A stretch of DNA of 64,000 nt, taken from NCBI GenBank assembly GCA_009836625.1, contig VXVC01000004.1, forward strand, positions 513,037 through 577,036, read 5' to 3'. The notes under the pieces are model-generated. The model saw nothing but the letters and a program-made list of their open reading frames with translations, had not been told where the DNA came from and did no database searches. Both the position numbers and the translations under genes were made by a program. Source of the stretch: Holophagales bacterium. Lineage in GTDB: Bacteria > Acidobacteriota > Thermoanaerobaculia > Multivoradales > Multivoraceae. Every line of letters begins with the position of its first letter. Position 1 is the stretch's first letter. This document shows positions 1-12,281 of the stretch, one piece after another.

Positions 1-2
1 CC

Positions 3-989
3 GATGGCCGGGATTTCCTGATAGGCGATGCGGACAACTTCGAAGCAATCAACGAGACCGATCTATCCCTGTTGATCGAAGCACTCGACGAAGCCGAACG
101 CAACGGCATCAAGGTCGTCCTTGCAATGCTCAGCCTGCCCGGCGCCCGCTGGAAGCAACTGAACGACGACCAGGACGATGCGCGGCTCTGGAAGGACCAG
201 AGATTCCATCTACAGGCCTTCGACTTCTGGCGACAACTCGCCGAGCACCTGAAAGCCCACCCGGCCGTTGTCGCGTACAACCCCCTCAACGAACCACACC
301 CGGAAAGAGCCTTCGGCTTTGATGCGCCGGACGAAGAGTTCGCCCGGTGGTTCAAAGGCATCCAGGACACGCCGGCCGACCTCCACCAATTCAACCGGGA
401 ACTCGTCAAGGCAATCCGCTCCGTGGATGCACACACACCCATCATCCTCGATGGATGGTTCTACGCATCTCCCAGGGCGTTCGAGTACAACCGACCCGTT
501 GACGATGACAAGGTCCTATACGCCTTCCACAATCCGGGTCCCTGGCAGATGACGACCTATCGCGTCAATCAAGGCAGGTACGCCTATCCGGATCGTGTGC
601 CCAAATCCTGGAACGGACCGACGGAATCCTGGACCATCGAGGACCTCGCACGGGAAGTGCAGGCGGTACAGGAGTTTTCCGAGCGATACAACGTACCCGC
701 GAACCGGATCATCGCTTCAGAGTTCTGGTACGACCGGCGGATTGAAGGCGCGGCGGCATACATGGCCGACCTCATTGAAATCTATAACCAGCGGGGCTGG
801 CACTGGGCCTTTTACGCATTCCGCGGTACTGGCGCATGGACCGGACTCGACTACGAGATTCCGCCAGGACAGAGAGTGGGATGGCGCTACTGGCAGGCGA
901 TTGAACGGGGCGAGGATCCCGAATCTCTCAAACCGAGAGGACCTAATCCCCTGTGGGAGGTACTGCGGCGGCAGTTTGGAGAAAGGTGA
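3..989 (+). CDS. Glycoside hydrolase family 5 (cellulase-like) protein, 5' end outside window
   Basis: Frame stays open upstream of the listed ATG (72) to the window edge (DGRDFLIGDADNFEAINETD...). GH5-like VVAYNPLNEPHPE motif and C-terminal FYAFRGTGAWTGLDYE. Confidence 0.8.
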   Translation, partial: DGRDFLIGDADNFEAINETDLSLLIEALDEAERNGIKVVLAMLSLPGARWKQLNDDQDDARLWKDQRFHLQAFDFWRQLAEHLKAHPAVVAYNPLNEPHPERAFGFDAPDEEFARWFKGIQDTPADLHQFNRELVKAIRSVDAHTPIILDGWFYASPRAFEYNRPVDDDKVLYAFHNPGPWQMTTYRVNQGRYAYPDRVPKSWNGPTESWTIEDLAREVQAVQEFSERYNVPANRIIASEFWYDRRIEGAAAYMADLIEIYNQRGWHWAFYAFRGTGAWTGLDYEIPPGQRVGWRYWQAIERGEDPESLKPRGPNPLWEVLRRQFGER

Positions 990-1002
990 TTCGGAAAGGA
1001 GA

Positions 1003-2900
<1,898 letters not shown>

Positions 2901-2901
<1 letters not shown>

Positions 2902-4115
2902 TACACGACCCGTTCAGCCCTGAATGCGGCTATCTCGTCGGCGGTGTAGCCGAGACCGCCCAGAATCTCGTCGGTGTGCTCGCCCAGGGTCGGCGCACGG
3001 TGACGGATCGTGGCCGGAGTCTCCGTCAGGCGCACGGAAGGCTGCGCCACCGGCGCCGGCCGCGTCATGTCCGGATACTCGAGCGGGACGAAGGAACCGA
3101 CCTCCGCGATGTGTGGATCGTCCAGCGTCTGCTGCATCGAATAGACCGGCCCCGACGGGATCATCGCCGCGTTCAGGGTCTCCACCGCTTCCCCGGTCGA
3201 CCGGGAGGCGCACCACGCGGACATCCGTTTGCCGATTACGTCGCCGTGGTCGCCCCGCGAGAGATCGTCGGCGAAGCGTGGATCGTCCAGCCAGTCGATC
3301 TCTTCGCCCTCGCCTCCGGCGCCGTTGTCCTCGGCCATCAGGTCGACCCAGCGCCTGAACAGCGGTTCGCCGATCACCGAGCACAAGATCCAGCCGTCGG
3401 CGGTGCGGAAGATGTCCCCCGGACCGGAGGTCTGCGACATGTTGCCGGTCGGCAGCCGGTTGCGCTCGATCACCGCCTGCTCGATCAGGTTCGCGTTGCC
3501 CATCATCAGGGCGGTCCTGAGCAGTGCGCCCTCGACCATCTGCCCCTTGCCGGTCTGCTGGCGCGCCATCAGAGCGGCCAGCGTGCCGTAGGCGCAGGAG
3601 AGCGCGGTCCCGAAGTCGACGAAGGGCGCGGCCGCGCGCCGCGGCCTGTCCGCGTCGCCGGTCATGTAGGCGATGCCGGACATGACCTGACCGATGCCGT
3701 CGAAGCCGACCCGGTCGCTGTACCGGCCGCCGCGGCCGTAGGCCGACACAGTCGTCAGGATGATGTCTTCCTTCACCTCGCGCAGGCTGTCCAGGTCGAG
3801 CCCCATCGCCTCAAGGGTCTTCGGCGGCAGGTTCGCCACGACGACGTCGGCGGTCGCCACCAGGCGCTTCACGATCTCGCGGCCCGCCGGCTTCGTTGGG
3901 TTCAGCGTCAGCGAGCGCTTGTTGCGATTGATCTGCAGGAACATCCCGCCCTCGCCGGTCGGCGTCACTGGAGCGATGAACCGGTCCTCGCTGCCGCGGA
4001 CCTTCTCCACGCGAATGACCTCGGCCCCCAGATCGCCGAGCAGGGCGGCACAGAACGGTCCGGCGATGTAGCGACCGAAGTCCAGGACACGGACATCGGC
4101 GAGCACCTGATGCAT
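2901..4115 (-). CDS. CaiB/BaiF family (class III) CoA-transferase
   Basis: MHQVLADVRVLDFGRYIAGPFCAALLGDLGAEVIRVEKVRGSEDR is typical of the family. Confidence 0.9.
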
Positions 4116-4241
4116 GCAAGCTCCCTGGGACGAAAACGCGGTTGTCTCAAGCGCGAAAGCCGGGATCGTAGCAAGGCGAATGCTCCTCTATACTCGCCCG
4201 CCACCTTCGGACCATCAGAGGCACCAGGCCAGGAGAAGCAC

Positions 4242-5249
4242 ATGAAGGTTGACGGCGGACTCCCCACCGATCTGCGCGAGGTTCCGGCCCGTATCCGGGA
4301 ACTCGAAGACGCCGGTTTCGCGGCCGCGATGACCGCCGAAACGGCGCACGATCCGTTCTTCCCGCTGCTCCTTGCCGCGGAGCACAGCGAGCGGATCGAG
4401 CTGATGACATCGATCGCGGTCGCCTTCGCCCGCACTCCGATGAACCTGGCGAACGTCGGCCACGACCTGAACGCCTACTCGCACGGCCGCCTGATTCTTG
4501 GCCTCGGCTCCCAGATCCGGCCCCACATCACGAAGCGCTTCAGCATGCCCTGGTCGCACCCCGCCCGACGCATGCGTGAGTTCATTCTGGCGATGCGCGC
4601 GATCTGGTCGAACTGGTATGAGGGCGAGCGGCTTCGGTTCCAGGGCGAGTTCTACTCGCACACCCTGATGACGCCCATGTTCACGCCGACGAACACGGAC
4701 CACGGCCCGCCGAGGGTCTTCCTGGCCGCTGTTGGACCGCTGATGACCGAAGTCGCCGGCGAAGTGGCGGACGGTCTGATCGTCCACCCGTTCACGACCC
4801 GGTCCTACATGCGCGACACCACCCTGCCGGCCGTCGAGCGCGGCCTGGCCGCCGCCGGCCGCGACCGCTCGGACTTCGAGATCGCCTACCCCGGCTTCAT
4901 CGTTTCCGGGCAGGACGAGAAGACGTTCGAGGAGACGAAGCGGGCGGTCAAGAAGCAGATTTCCTTCTACGGGTCGACTCCCGCCTACCGGCCGGTGCTC
5001 GAATCCGAGGGCTGGGGCGATCTCCAGCTCGAGCTGAACCGCATGTCCAAGCAGGGCCAGTGGGACGAGATGGGCCTTCTCATCACCGACGAGATGCTCG
5101 ACGCCTTCGCGGTCGTCGGCGAGCCGGGCGATCTGGCCCGGGGCGTCCTCGACCGCTACGGCGAGGTCGTCGACCGGATGAGTCCCAACCTCCGCTTTCT
5201 CGACGAGGCAACGCAGCGGGACGTGGTCGCCTCCCTGTCCGCGAACTGA
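4242..5249 (+). CDS. LLM-class (probably F420-dependent) oxidoreductase
   Basis: MKVDGGLPTDLREVPARIRELEDAGFAAAMTAET...RIELMTSIAVAFARTPMNLANVGHDLNAYSHGRLILGLGSQ; real start inside the longer ORF 2673..5249. Confidence 0.85.
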   Translation: MKVDGGLPTDLREVPARIRELEDAGFAAAMTAETAHDPFFPLLLAAEHSERIELMTSIAVAFARTPMNLANVGHDLNAYSHGRLILGLGSQIRPHITKRFSMPWSHPARRMREFILAMRAIWSNWYEGERLRFQGEFYSHTLMTPMFTPTNTDHGPPRVFLAAVGPLMTEVAGEVADGLIVHPFTTRSYMRDTTLPAVERGLAAAGRDRSDFEIAYPGFIVSGQDEKTFEETKRAVKKQISFYGSTPAYRPVLESEGWGDLQLELNRMSKQGQWDEMGLLITDEMLDAFAVVGEPGDLARGVLDRYGEVVDRMSPNLRFLDEATQRDVVASLSAN

Positions 5250-5282
5250 GCAGCCCAACGACGCTCAACAGGAGTCCACGCG

Positions 5283-6872
5283 ATGAAGGAGCTGATCTTC
5301 CACCGGCTATTCGTTCCGGCCATGAACCATCTGGCGAACAAGGAGTCGATCATCGACGGCGCCTACAGCGCCACCTTTGGCGAGCATGCCGACCGCACGA
5401 TGCGCCTGTGCACGGCGTTGAGCGGCGAGTTGGGTGTCGGCCGCAGCGATCGCTTCGCGGTCATGGCGCTCACCAGCCATGAGTACGTCGAGCTGTACCA
5501 CGCCGCCTACCTCGGCGCAGGTGTGATCAACCCGCTGAACCTGCGCCTGGCCGGCAAGGAGCTCGACTACATCGTGCGAGATTCGGGAACGGAAGTCGCC
5601 TTCGTCGACAAGACCTTCGCGCCGCTGTTCGCCCAGGCGATGGCGCTCGCCGGGGACGACTGCACGGTTCGGCGCACGGTGCTGATCGGCGGGCCCGACG
5701 ACGACACGAACGCTCCCTACGACCTGCGTTACGAGGACCTGATCGCCGGCAGCGACCCGGTGCTTCCGGACGAGCCCGAGGAAACCGACGCGGTCGTCCT
5801 CATGTACACCGGCGGTACTACGGGGCTGCCGAAGGGCGTCCTCTGCGACCAGCGCGCCGAGATCCTGAACACCTATCACGGGATCATGCGTTTCCCGCAG
5901 CTCTCGGACGGCGTTGCCCTGCTGCAGACGCCGATCTTCCACGCGGCGTCCATGGTCGGGGTGATCGCGACCCAGACCTTCGGTGGCAAGTTCGTCCTGA
6001 TGCCGATGTTCGACCCCGGCGCCGCCATCGCCCTGATCGAGAAGTACCAGGTGACGACGACCACCATGGTGCCGACCATGATCCACATGATGATGAGCCA
6101 CCCGGACTTCACGCCGGAGAAGCTCGCCTCGCTGCGCAACCTGGGTTATGGCGCCTCACCGATGCCTGCGGCCCTGCTCGACCGGCTGCTCACCCTCTTC
6201 CCCGAGATGGAGATCGGCCAGGGCTACGGCATGACCGAGAGTTCGTCGTTGCTTACCGTCCTCGACGCTGAGGACCACAAGGTCGGCGGCGACCGCCTGC
6301 GCTCGGTCGGACGGGCCGTCCCCGGCGTCGTGCTCTCGATCCAGGACGAAGATGGCAACATCCTGCCCTCGGGCGAGGTCGGCGAGGTCTGCGCCAAGGG
6401 CGGCAACTACATGACCGAGTACTGGAACAAGCCGGAGGCCACGGAGGAAGCGTTCCAGGGCGGCTGGTACCACACCGGCGATGCCGGCTATCTGGACGAA
6501 GAGGGCTACCTGTTCCTGGTCGACCGGGTCAAGGACATGATCGTCTCGGGCGGCGAAAACGTCTACTCGGCCGAGGTCGAGAGCGCGATCTCGACTCACC
6601 CGGTGGTCGGCCAGGTCGCCGTGATCGGCATCCCCCACGAGGTCTGGGGCGAGCAGGTCCACGCGATCGTCGTGCCGAAGGAAGGCGCCGACGTCGACGA
6701 GGGCACGGAAGCCTCGATCATCAGCCACGCCCGCGAGTCGATCGCCGGCTACAAGGTGCCTAAATCCGTCGAGTTCCGGGCCGAACCGCTGCCGCTCTCC
6801 GGCGCGATGAAGGTGCTGAAGCGCGAACTGCGCGCCCCCTACTGGGAAGGCAAGGAGCGAGGCATCAACTGA
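5283..6872 (+). CDS. AMP-dependent acyl-CoA synthetase/ligase
   Basis: Adenylate-forming motifs YTGGTTGLPKGV, GYGMTES, GWYHTGDAGYLDEEGYLFLVDRVKDMIVSGGENVYSAEVE. Confidence 0.9.
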   Translation: MKELIFHRLFVPAMNHLANKESIIDGAYSATFGEHADRTMRLCTALSGELGVGRSDRFAVMALTSHEYVELYHAAYLGAGVINPLNLRLAGKELDYIVRDSGTEVAFVDKTFAPLFAQAMALAGDDCTVRRTVLIGGPDDDTNAPYDLRYEDLIAGSDPVLPDEPEETDAVVLMYTGGTTGLPKGVLCDQRAEILNTYHGIMRFPQLSDGVALLQTPIFHAASMVGVIATQTFGGKFVLMPMFDPGAAIALIEKYQVTTTTMVPTMIHMMMSHPDFTPEKLASLRNLGYGASPMPAALLDRLLTLFPEMEIGQGYGMTESSSLLTVLDAEDHKVGGDRLRSVGRAVPGVVLSIQDEDGNILPSGEVGEVCAKGGNYMTEYWNKPEATEEAFQGGWYHTGDAGYLDEEGYLFLVDRVKDMIVSGGENVYSAEVESAISTHPVVGQVAVIGIPHEVWGEQVHAIVVPKEGADVDEGTEASIISHARESIAGYKVPKSVEFRAEPLPLSGAMKVLKRELRAPYWEGKERGIN

Positions 6873-6878
6873 GCCGCG

Positions 6879-8357
<1,479 letters not shown>

Positions 8358-8371
8358 GAGGCGGGATTGTG

Positions 8372-10399
8372 TCACCTCGGGTCCGGCTGCCCCGCGGCCA
8401 CGATCCGCAGGAGCGCGCTGCCGTAGCGCTTGACCGTCGTCGGACCGATGCCGGGGATGGCCAGCAACTGGTTCCGGTCCGCCGGACGCGCGGCGGCCAC
8501 CGCGACCATCGTGCGGTTGTGCAGCACCGTGTACGCCGGTAGCCGCTTCTCGCGCGCGACCTTCCCACGCCACTCCCGCAGCGCCTCAACGAGTGCCGGA
8601 TCCGCGTCCGACTCGGCGAACTCGATCGGAGCGACAGCCCCGCCGCGCCGGCGCCGGGCCGGAGGTTCGTCGGGCGGGTCGTCCGGCAGCAGAACCTGCT
8701 CCGCCAGGTCGACGCCCCGGCGCCGGCCACTCGGCGTCAGGCCGGCTCGCTGATAGCGGATCGTCTCGCCGTCCTTCTGGAACGAGTCCTCCTCGACGAA
8801 CAGGATTCGCGACTGGGCGAGGGCACCCAGCAAGTCTTCGAACGCTCCGCGGTCGTACGAGCCGTGGACGGCCCGGAAGTCCCGAAACAGGCGGCCGGTG
8901 CCCAGTCCGTCACAACGCCGGAGCAGCGACACGACCGTGCCCATCGCCTGAACCTCCTCCGCGAGCGGCGCCCGGAAACGCCGCACCAGGCATGCCTCGG
9001 GCGCACAGACGTCGCAGACGCCGCAGCGCCGGCCGCTGTCGGCGCGGTCGCCGAAGTGCCGCACGAGGCGCAGCATGCGGCAGCCCCGGTGGTCGGCGAA
9101 ACGGGTCATCTCGTCGATCTGGTCGAGCCGATGGCGTCGCTGGACGCGGTACGTCCGTTGCCACGAGTCTTCGCCTCGCCGCACCCGGTAGCCGCCACCG
9201 ATCACCGCACCGCCGTGGATGCGGAGCTGATCCAACGCGGCTTCGAACAGGTCCTCCTTGAAACGAAGGCGGCGCTGCAGGTCGGCCTGTTCCCTCGGCT
9301 CCTCCGAGAGCGCGACGTACAGCTCCCTGAGAACGCCGATTTCCGGATACGAGAGCCCGTGCAGGAACTCCTGGGTTCGGCGGTCGGCCCAGGAGTAGAG
9401 CAATAGAGCCCGCGCCGGCTCCCCGTCGCGGCCGGCGCGGCCGATCTCCTGGTAGTAGCCCTCGACCGAGGCCGGCATCGCCGTGTGGACCACCGTGCGG
9501 ATGTCCGGCTTGTCGATTCCCATGCCGAAGGCCGTCGTGGCGACGATGGCCTCCAACTCACCCTCAAGAAACGCGCCCTGTACGCGGTCGCGTTCGGCCG
9601 CGGGCAGCCCGGCGTGGTACGCACCGCAGGGGAAGTCCTCGTTCAACCGGCCCGAGAGCGACTCCGTCTCCTTGCGCGTCGGGGCATAGACGATGGCGGG
9701 CCGGCGTCCCCCTTCGCCCAGTACCTCGGCGACGATCGCGGCACGCGCCGACGGTCGCTTCTGGATGACCTCCACGGCCAGGTTCTCGCGCCGGAAACCG
9801 TAGATGTAGCGCTGGTCGCCTTCGAGGTTGAGTTGTGCGGCGATGTCGTCCTGGCTGCGCGGCGTCGCGGTCGCGGTCAGCGCCAGCACCGGCGCAGGCC
9901 GCAGCCGCGGCAGCCGTTGCCCGAGCAGCCGGTAGTCGGGCCGGAAGTCATGACCCCATTGCGAGATGCAGTGCGCCTCGTCCACCGCGATCAGGGCTGG
10001 CCGGCAGCGCTCGAGGAACTCGATGAAGCCGGGGACGCCGAGCCGCTCGGGGGCGATGAACAGAAAGTCCAGCTCGCCGTCGCGGTAGAGCCTGCAGGCC
10101 TCTCGGGACTCGTGCCGTGGGCGGCCCGAGTGGATCCGTTCGGCGCGCAGGCCCAGCTCGCGGAGCTTCGCCGTCTGGTCCTCCATCAGGGCGATCAGCG
10201 GCGAAAAGACGAGGGTCGGACCGCCCCGCAACAGCCCGGGAAGCTGGTAGCAGAGCGACTTGCCGGCGCCGGTCGGCATGACGACCAGGCCGTCGGCGCC
10301 CTCCGCCGTGCGACGGCAGACCTCCTCCTGGTGGGGACGGAAGGCGGCGTGGCCGAAGGCGCTCCGCAGGCGCTGTTTCAGATCGAGAGCCGTTGCCAC
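8372..10399 (-). CDS. recQ: ATP-dependent DNA helicase RecQ with HRDC domain
   Basis: Walker A MPTGAGKSLCYQLP, DEAHCISQWGHDFRPDYR, QEIGRAGRDG, Zn-binding CRMLRLVRHFGD...CGVCDVC, C-terminal HRDC. Confidence 0.92.
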   Translation of the reverse strand: MATALDLKQRLRSAFGHAAFRPHQEEVCRRTAEGADGLVVMPTGAGKSLCYQLPGLLRGGPTLVFSPLIALMEDQTAKLRELGLRAERIHSGRPRHESREACRLYRDGELDFLFIAPERLGVPGFIEFLERCRPALIAVDEAHCISQWGHDFRPDYRLLGQRLPRLRPAPVLALTATATPRSQDDIAAQLNLEGDQRYIYGFRRENLAVEVIQKRPSARAAIVAEVLGEGGRRPAIVYAPTRKETESLSGRLNEDFPCGAYHAGLPAAERDRVQGAFLEGELEAIVATTAFGMGIDKPDIRTVVHTAMPASVEGYYQEIGRAGRDGEPARALLLYSWADRRTQEFLHGLSYPEIGVLRELYVALSEEPREQADLQRRLRFKEDLFEAALDQLRIHGGAVIGGGYRVRRGEDSWQRTYRVQRRHRLDQIDEMTRFADHRGCRMLRLVRHFGDRADSGRRCGVCDVCAPEACLVRRFRAPLAEEVQAMGTVVSLLRRCDGLGTGRLFRDFRAVHGSYDRGAFEDLLGALAQSRILFVEEDSFQKDGETIRYQRAGLTPSGRRRGVDLAEQVLLPDDPPDEPPARRRRGGAVAPIEFAESDADPALVEALREWRGKVAREKRLPAYTVLHNRTMVAVAAARPADRNQLLAIPGIGPTTVKRYGSALLRIVAAGQPDPR

Positions 10400-10469
10400 G
10401 AGGTCCAGAATCCTCCTAGGATCAGCCTCCTTCGTCTGACAACGACTCCCCTCCAGGAGGCTTCTGCCA

Positions 10470-11468
10470 ATGGCCCGACCCTACCGAATCTTCGGCGGAG
10501 AACTCTCCCCGTACTCCATCAAGGTCCGCTCCTACTTCCGGTACAAGAAGATCCCCCATGAGTGGATCCCCCGCAGTCCGGCCAACCAGGATGAATTCCG
10601 GCGCTACGCCAGGCTGCCCCTGGTGCCGCTCGTCGTCACGCCCGACGACCGCGGCATGCAGGACTCGACACCGATCATCGAGGCGATGGAGGCTGAGTTC
10701 CCTCAACCTTCGATCCATCCGCCGGACCCGACCGCGGCCTTCGTCTCCGTTCTTCTCGAGGAGTTCGGCGACGAGTGGGGCAACAAGTGGATGTTCCACT
10801 ACCGCTGGGCCCGGCCCGCGGACCAGGAGTCCGGCGCCCGCCGCATCGCCCAGGGCATGAACCCCGGCGCGGACGAAGAGACGCTCACGGCGATGACCGC
10901 CCAGGTCCGCGAGCGGATGGTGCCTCGCGTCTGGTTCGTGGGCTCCAACGAACAGACCGCGCCGCAGATCGAGCAGTCGTTCCTCGACACGGTCGACCTG
11001 ATCGAGGCCCACCTCGAGGGCCGTGACTATCTCTTCGGCGATCGTCCGGCGTTCGGCGACTTCGGCATCGGATTCCAGATCCACCAGGCGTGGACCGATC
11101 CGACTCCCAACTCGTTGCTCGAAGCGCGGGCGCCCCGCACCGTCGCCTGGGTCAAGCGTCTGGTCGATCCGACCGCGAACGGCGAGTTCGAGGACTGGAC
11201 GGCTCTGGCGCCGACCCTGACGCCGCTGCTCGAACAGCAGGTGGGCGGACTGTTCCTGCCCTGGAGCGTCGCCAACGCCGCCGCCATCGTCGGCGGCCAG
11301 GACGAGTTCTCGGTCGGCCTCGGCAGCGGCAAGTGGACCCAGAAGCCGCAGAAGTACCACGCCAGGTCCCTGGGGGCGCTCCGCGGCAAGTACGGCGAAC
11401 TCTCCGAGCGCGGCGAGATCGACGGGGTGCTGGAATCCACCGGCTGCCTGCGGTGGCTCGCGGCCTGA
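10470..11468 (+). CDS. Glutathione S-transferase family protein
   Basis: Thioredoxin-like N-terminus MARPYRIFGGELSPYSIKVRSYFRYKKIPHEW; helical C-terminal domain. Confidence 0.8.
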   Translation: MARPYRIFGGELSPYSIKVRSYFRYKKIPHEWIPRSPANQDEFRRYARLPLVPLVVTPDDRGMQDSTPIIEAMEAEFPQPSIHPPDPTAAFVSVLLEEFGDEWGNKWMFHYRWARPADQESGARRIAQGMNPGADEETLTAMTAQVRERMVPRVWFVGSNEQTAPQIEQSFLDTVDLIEAHLEGRDYLFGDRPAFGDFGIGFQIHQAWTDPTPNSLLEARAPRTVAWVKRLVDPTANGEFEDWTALAPTLTPLLEQQVGGLFLPWSVANAAAIVGGQDEFSVGLGSGKWTQKPQKYHARSLGALRGKYGELSERGEIDGVLESTGCLRWLAA

Positions 11469-11472
11469 TCGA

Positions 11473-12237
11473 CTAGGTACCGTCCCTGTCGCGGGACCGG
11501 CGCCGCCAGAACTTCTGCATCTCCCTCTTCGGAGCGTCCGTGCCAAAGGCGGCCCGGAATGAGGAAACGCCCGTCTCCACTGCCTGATCCAGCGGCAGGT
11601 TGAGCCAGCGGCCGATCAGGCGCTTCTGCAGCGACAGGGCCTCGGGGCTCAGTCGCAGCAGCCGCTCGACCTTGGCGCTCACCGCCGCCTCCAGGTCCGC
11701 GGCCGGAACCACTTCGCCGACCAGCCCGATCCGGGCCGCCTCGGCGGCGTCGATCGGATCGCCCAGGAACAGCAGTTCGCGTGCCCGAACCAGACCCACG
11801 ACGTGAGGCAGCAGGGCCGCTTCGATGACCGAAGGCAGGCCCACATGGGGTTCCGGCATCCCGAAGATCGCGTCGTCCGCGGCCACCGAAAGATCGCAGG
11901 AGACGAGGAGTTCCAGGCCCGCGCCCAGAGCCGCGCCGCGCACCTCGGCAACGACCGGCGCCGGGTGCTCGCGGATCGCGAGAAAGGCCCGGTGCAGGCC
12001 GCGGATGAAGCGTTCCGCGTCGACGGCATCGAGATCCTCCATCTCCCGGATGTCCGCGCCGCCGCAGAAGACGCCGTCACCGGAAAGGACCACGACGCGC
12101 GGGCTCGCCTCGGCGGACGTAGTGACCGCTTCGCGCAGCGCCACGGTGGTCGCGGAGTCGAGGGCATTCGCCTTCCTCCGCCGCGTCAATGTGATGCGAG
12201 CGATCTGGCCGTCGGATTCGAGTCGAACGTTGGACAT
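11473..12237 (-). CDS. Enoyl-CoA hydratase/isomerase family protein
   Basis: MSNVRLESDGQIARITLTRRRKANALDSATT...VVVLSGDGVFCGGADIREM; GAALGAGLELLVSCDLSVAADDAIFGMPE. Confidence 0.88.
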   Translation of the reverse strand: MSNVRLESDGQIARITLTRRRKANALDSATTVALREAVTTSAEASPRVVVLSGDGVFCGGADIREMEDLDAVDAERFIRGLHRAFLAIREHPAPVVAEVRGAALGAGLELLVSCDLSVAADDAIFGMPEPHVGLPSVIEAALLPHVVGLVRARELLFLGDPIDAAEAARIGLVGEVVPAADLEAAVSAKVERLLRLSPEALSLQKRLIGRWLNLPLDQAVETGVSSFRAAFGTDAPKREMQKFWRRRSRDRDGT

Positions 12238-12246
12238 CGGTCGGGC

Positions 12247-12273
12247 ATCGTACTCGGTTCCGCCGGATAGGCT
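12247..12273. promoter_or_regulatory. Divergent pair of candidate -10 boxes between the enoyl-CoA hydratase and TonB receptor 1
   Basis: Minus-strand TACGAT (12247-12252), 9 nt from ATG 12237; plus-strand TAGGCT (12268-12273), 8 nt from ATG 12282. Confidence 0.35.
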
Positions 12274-12281
12274 CGCCGGCC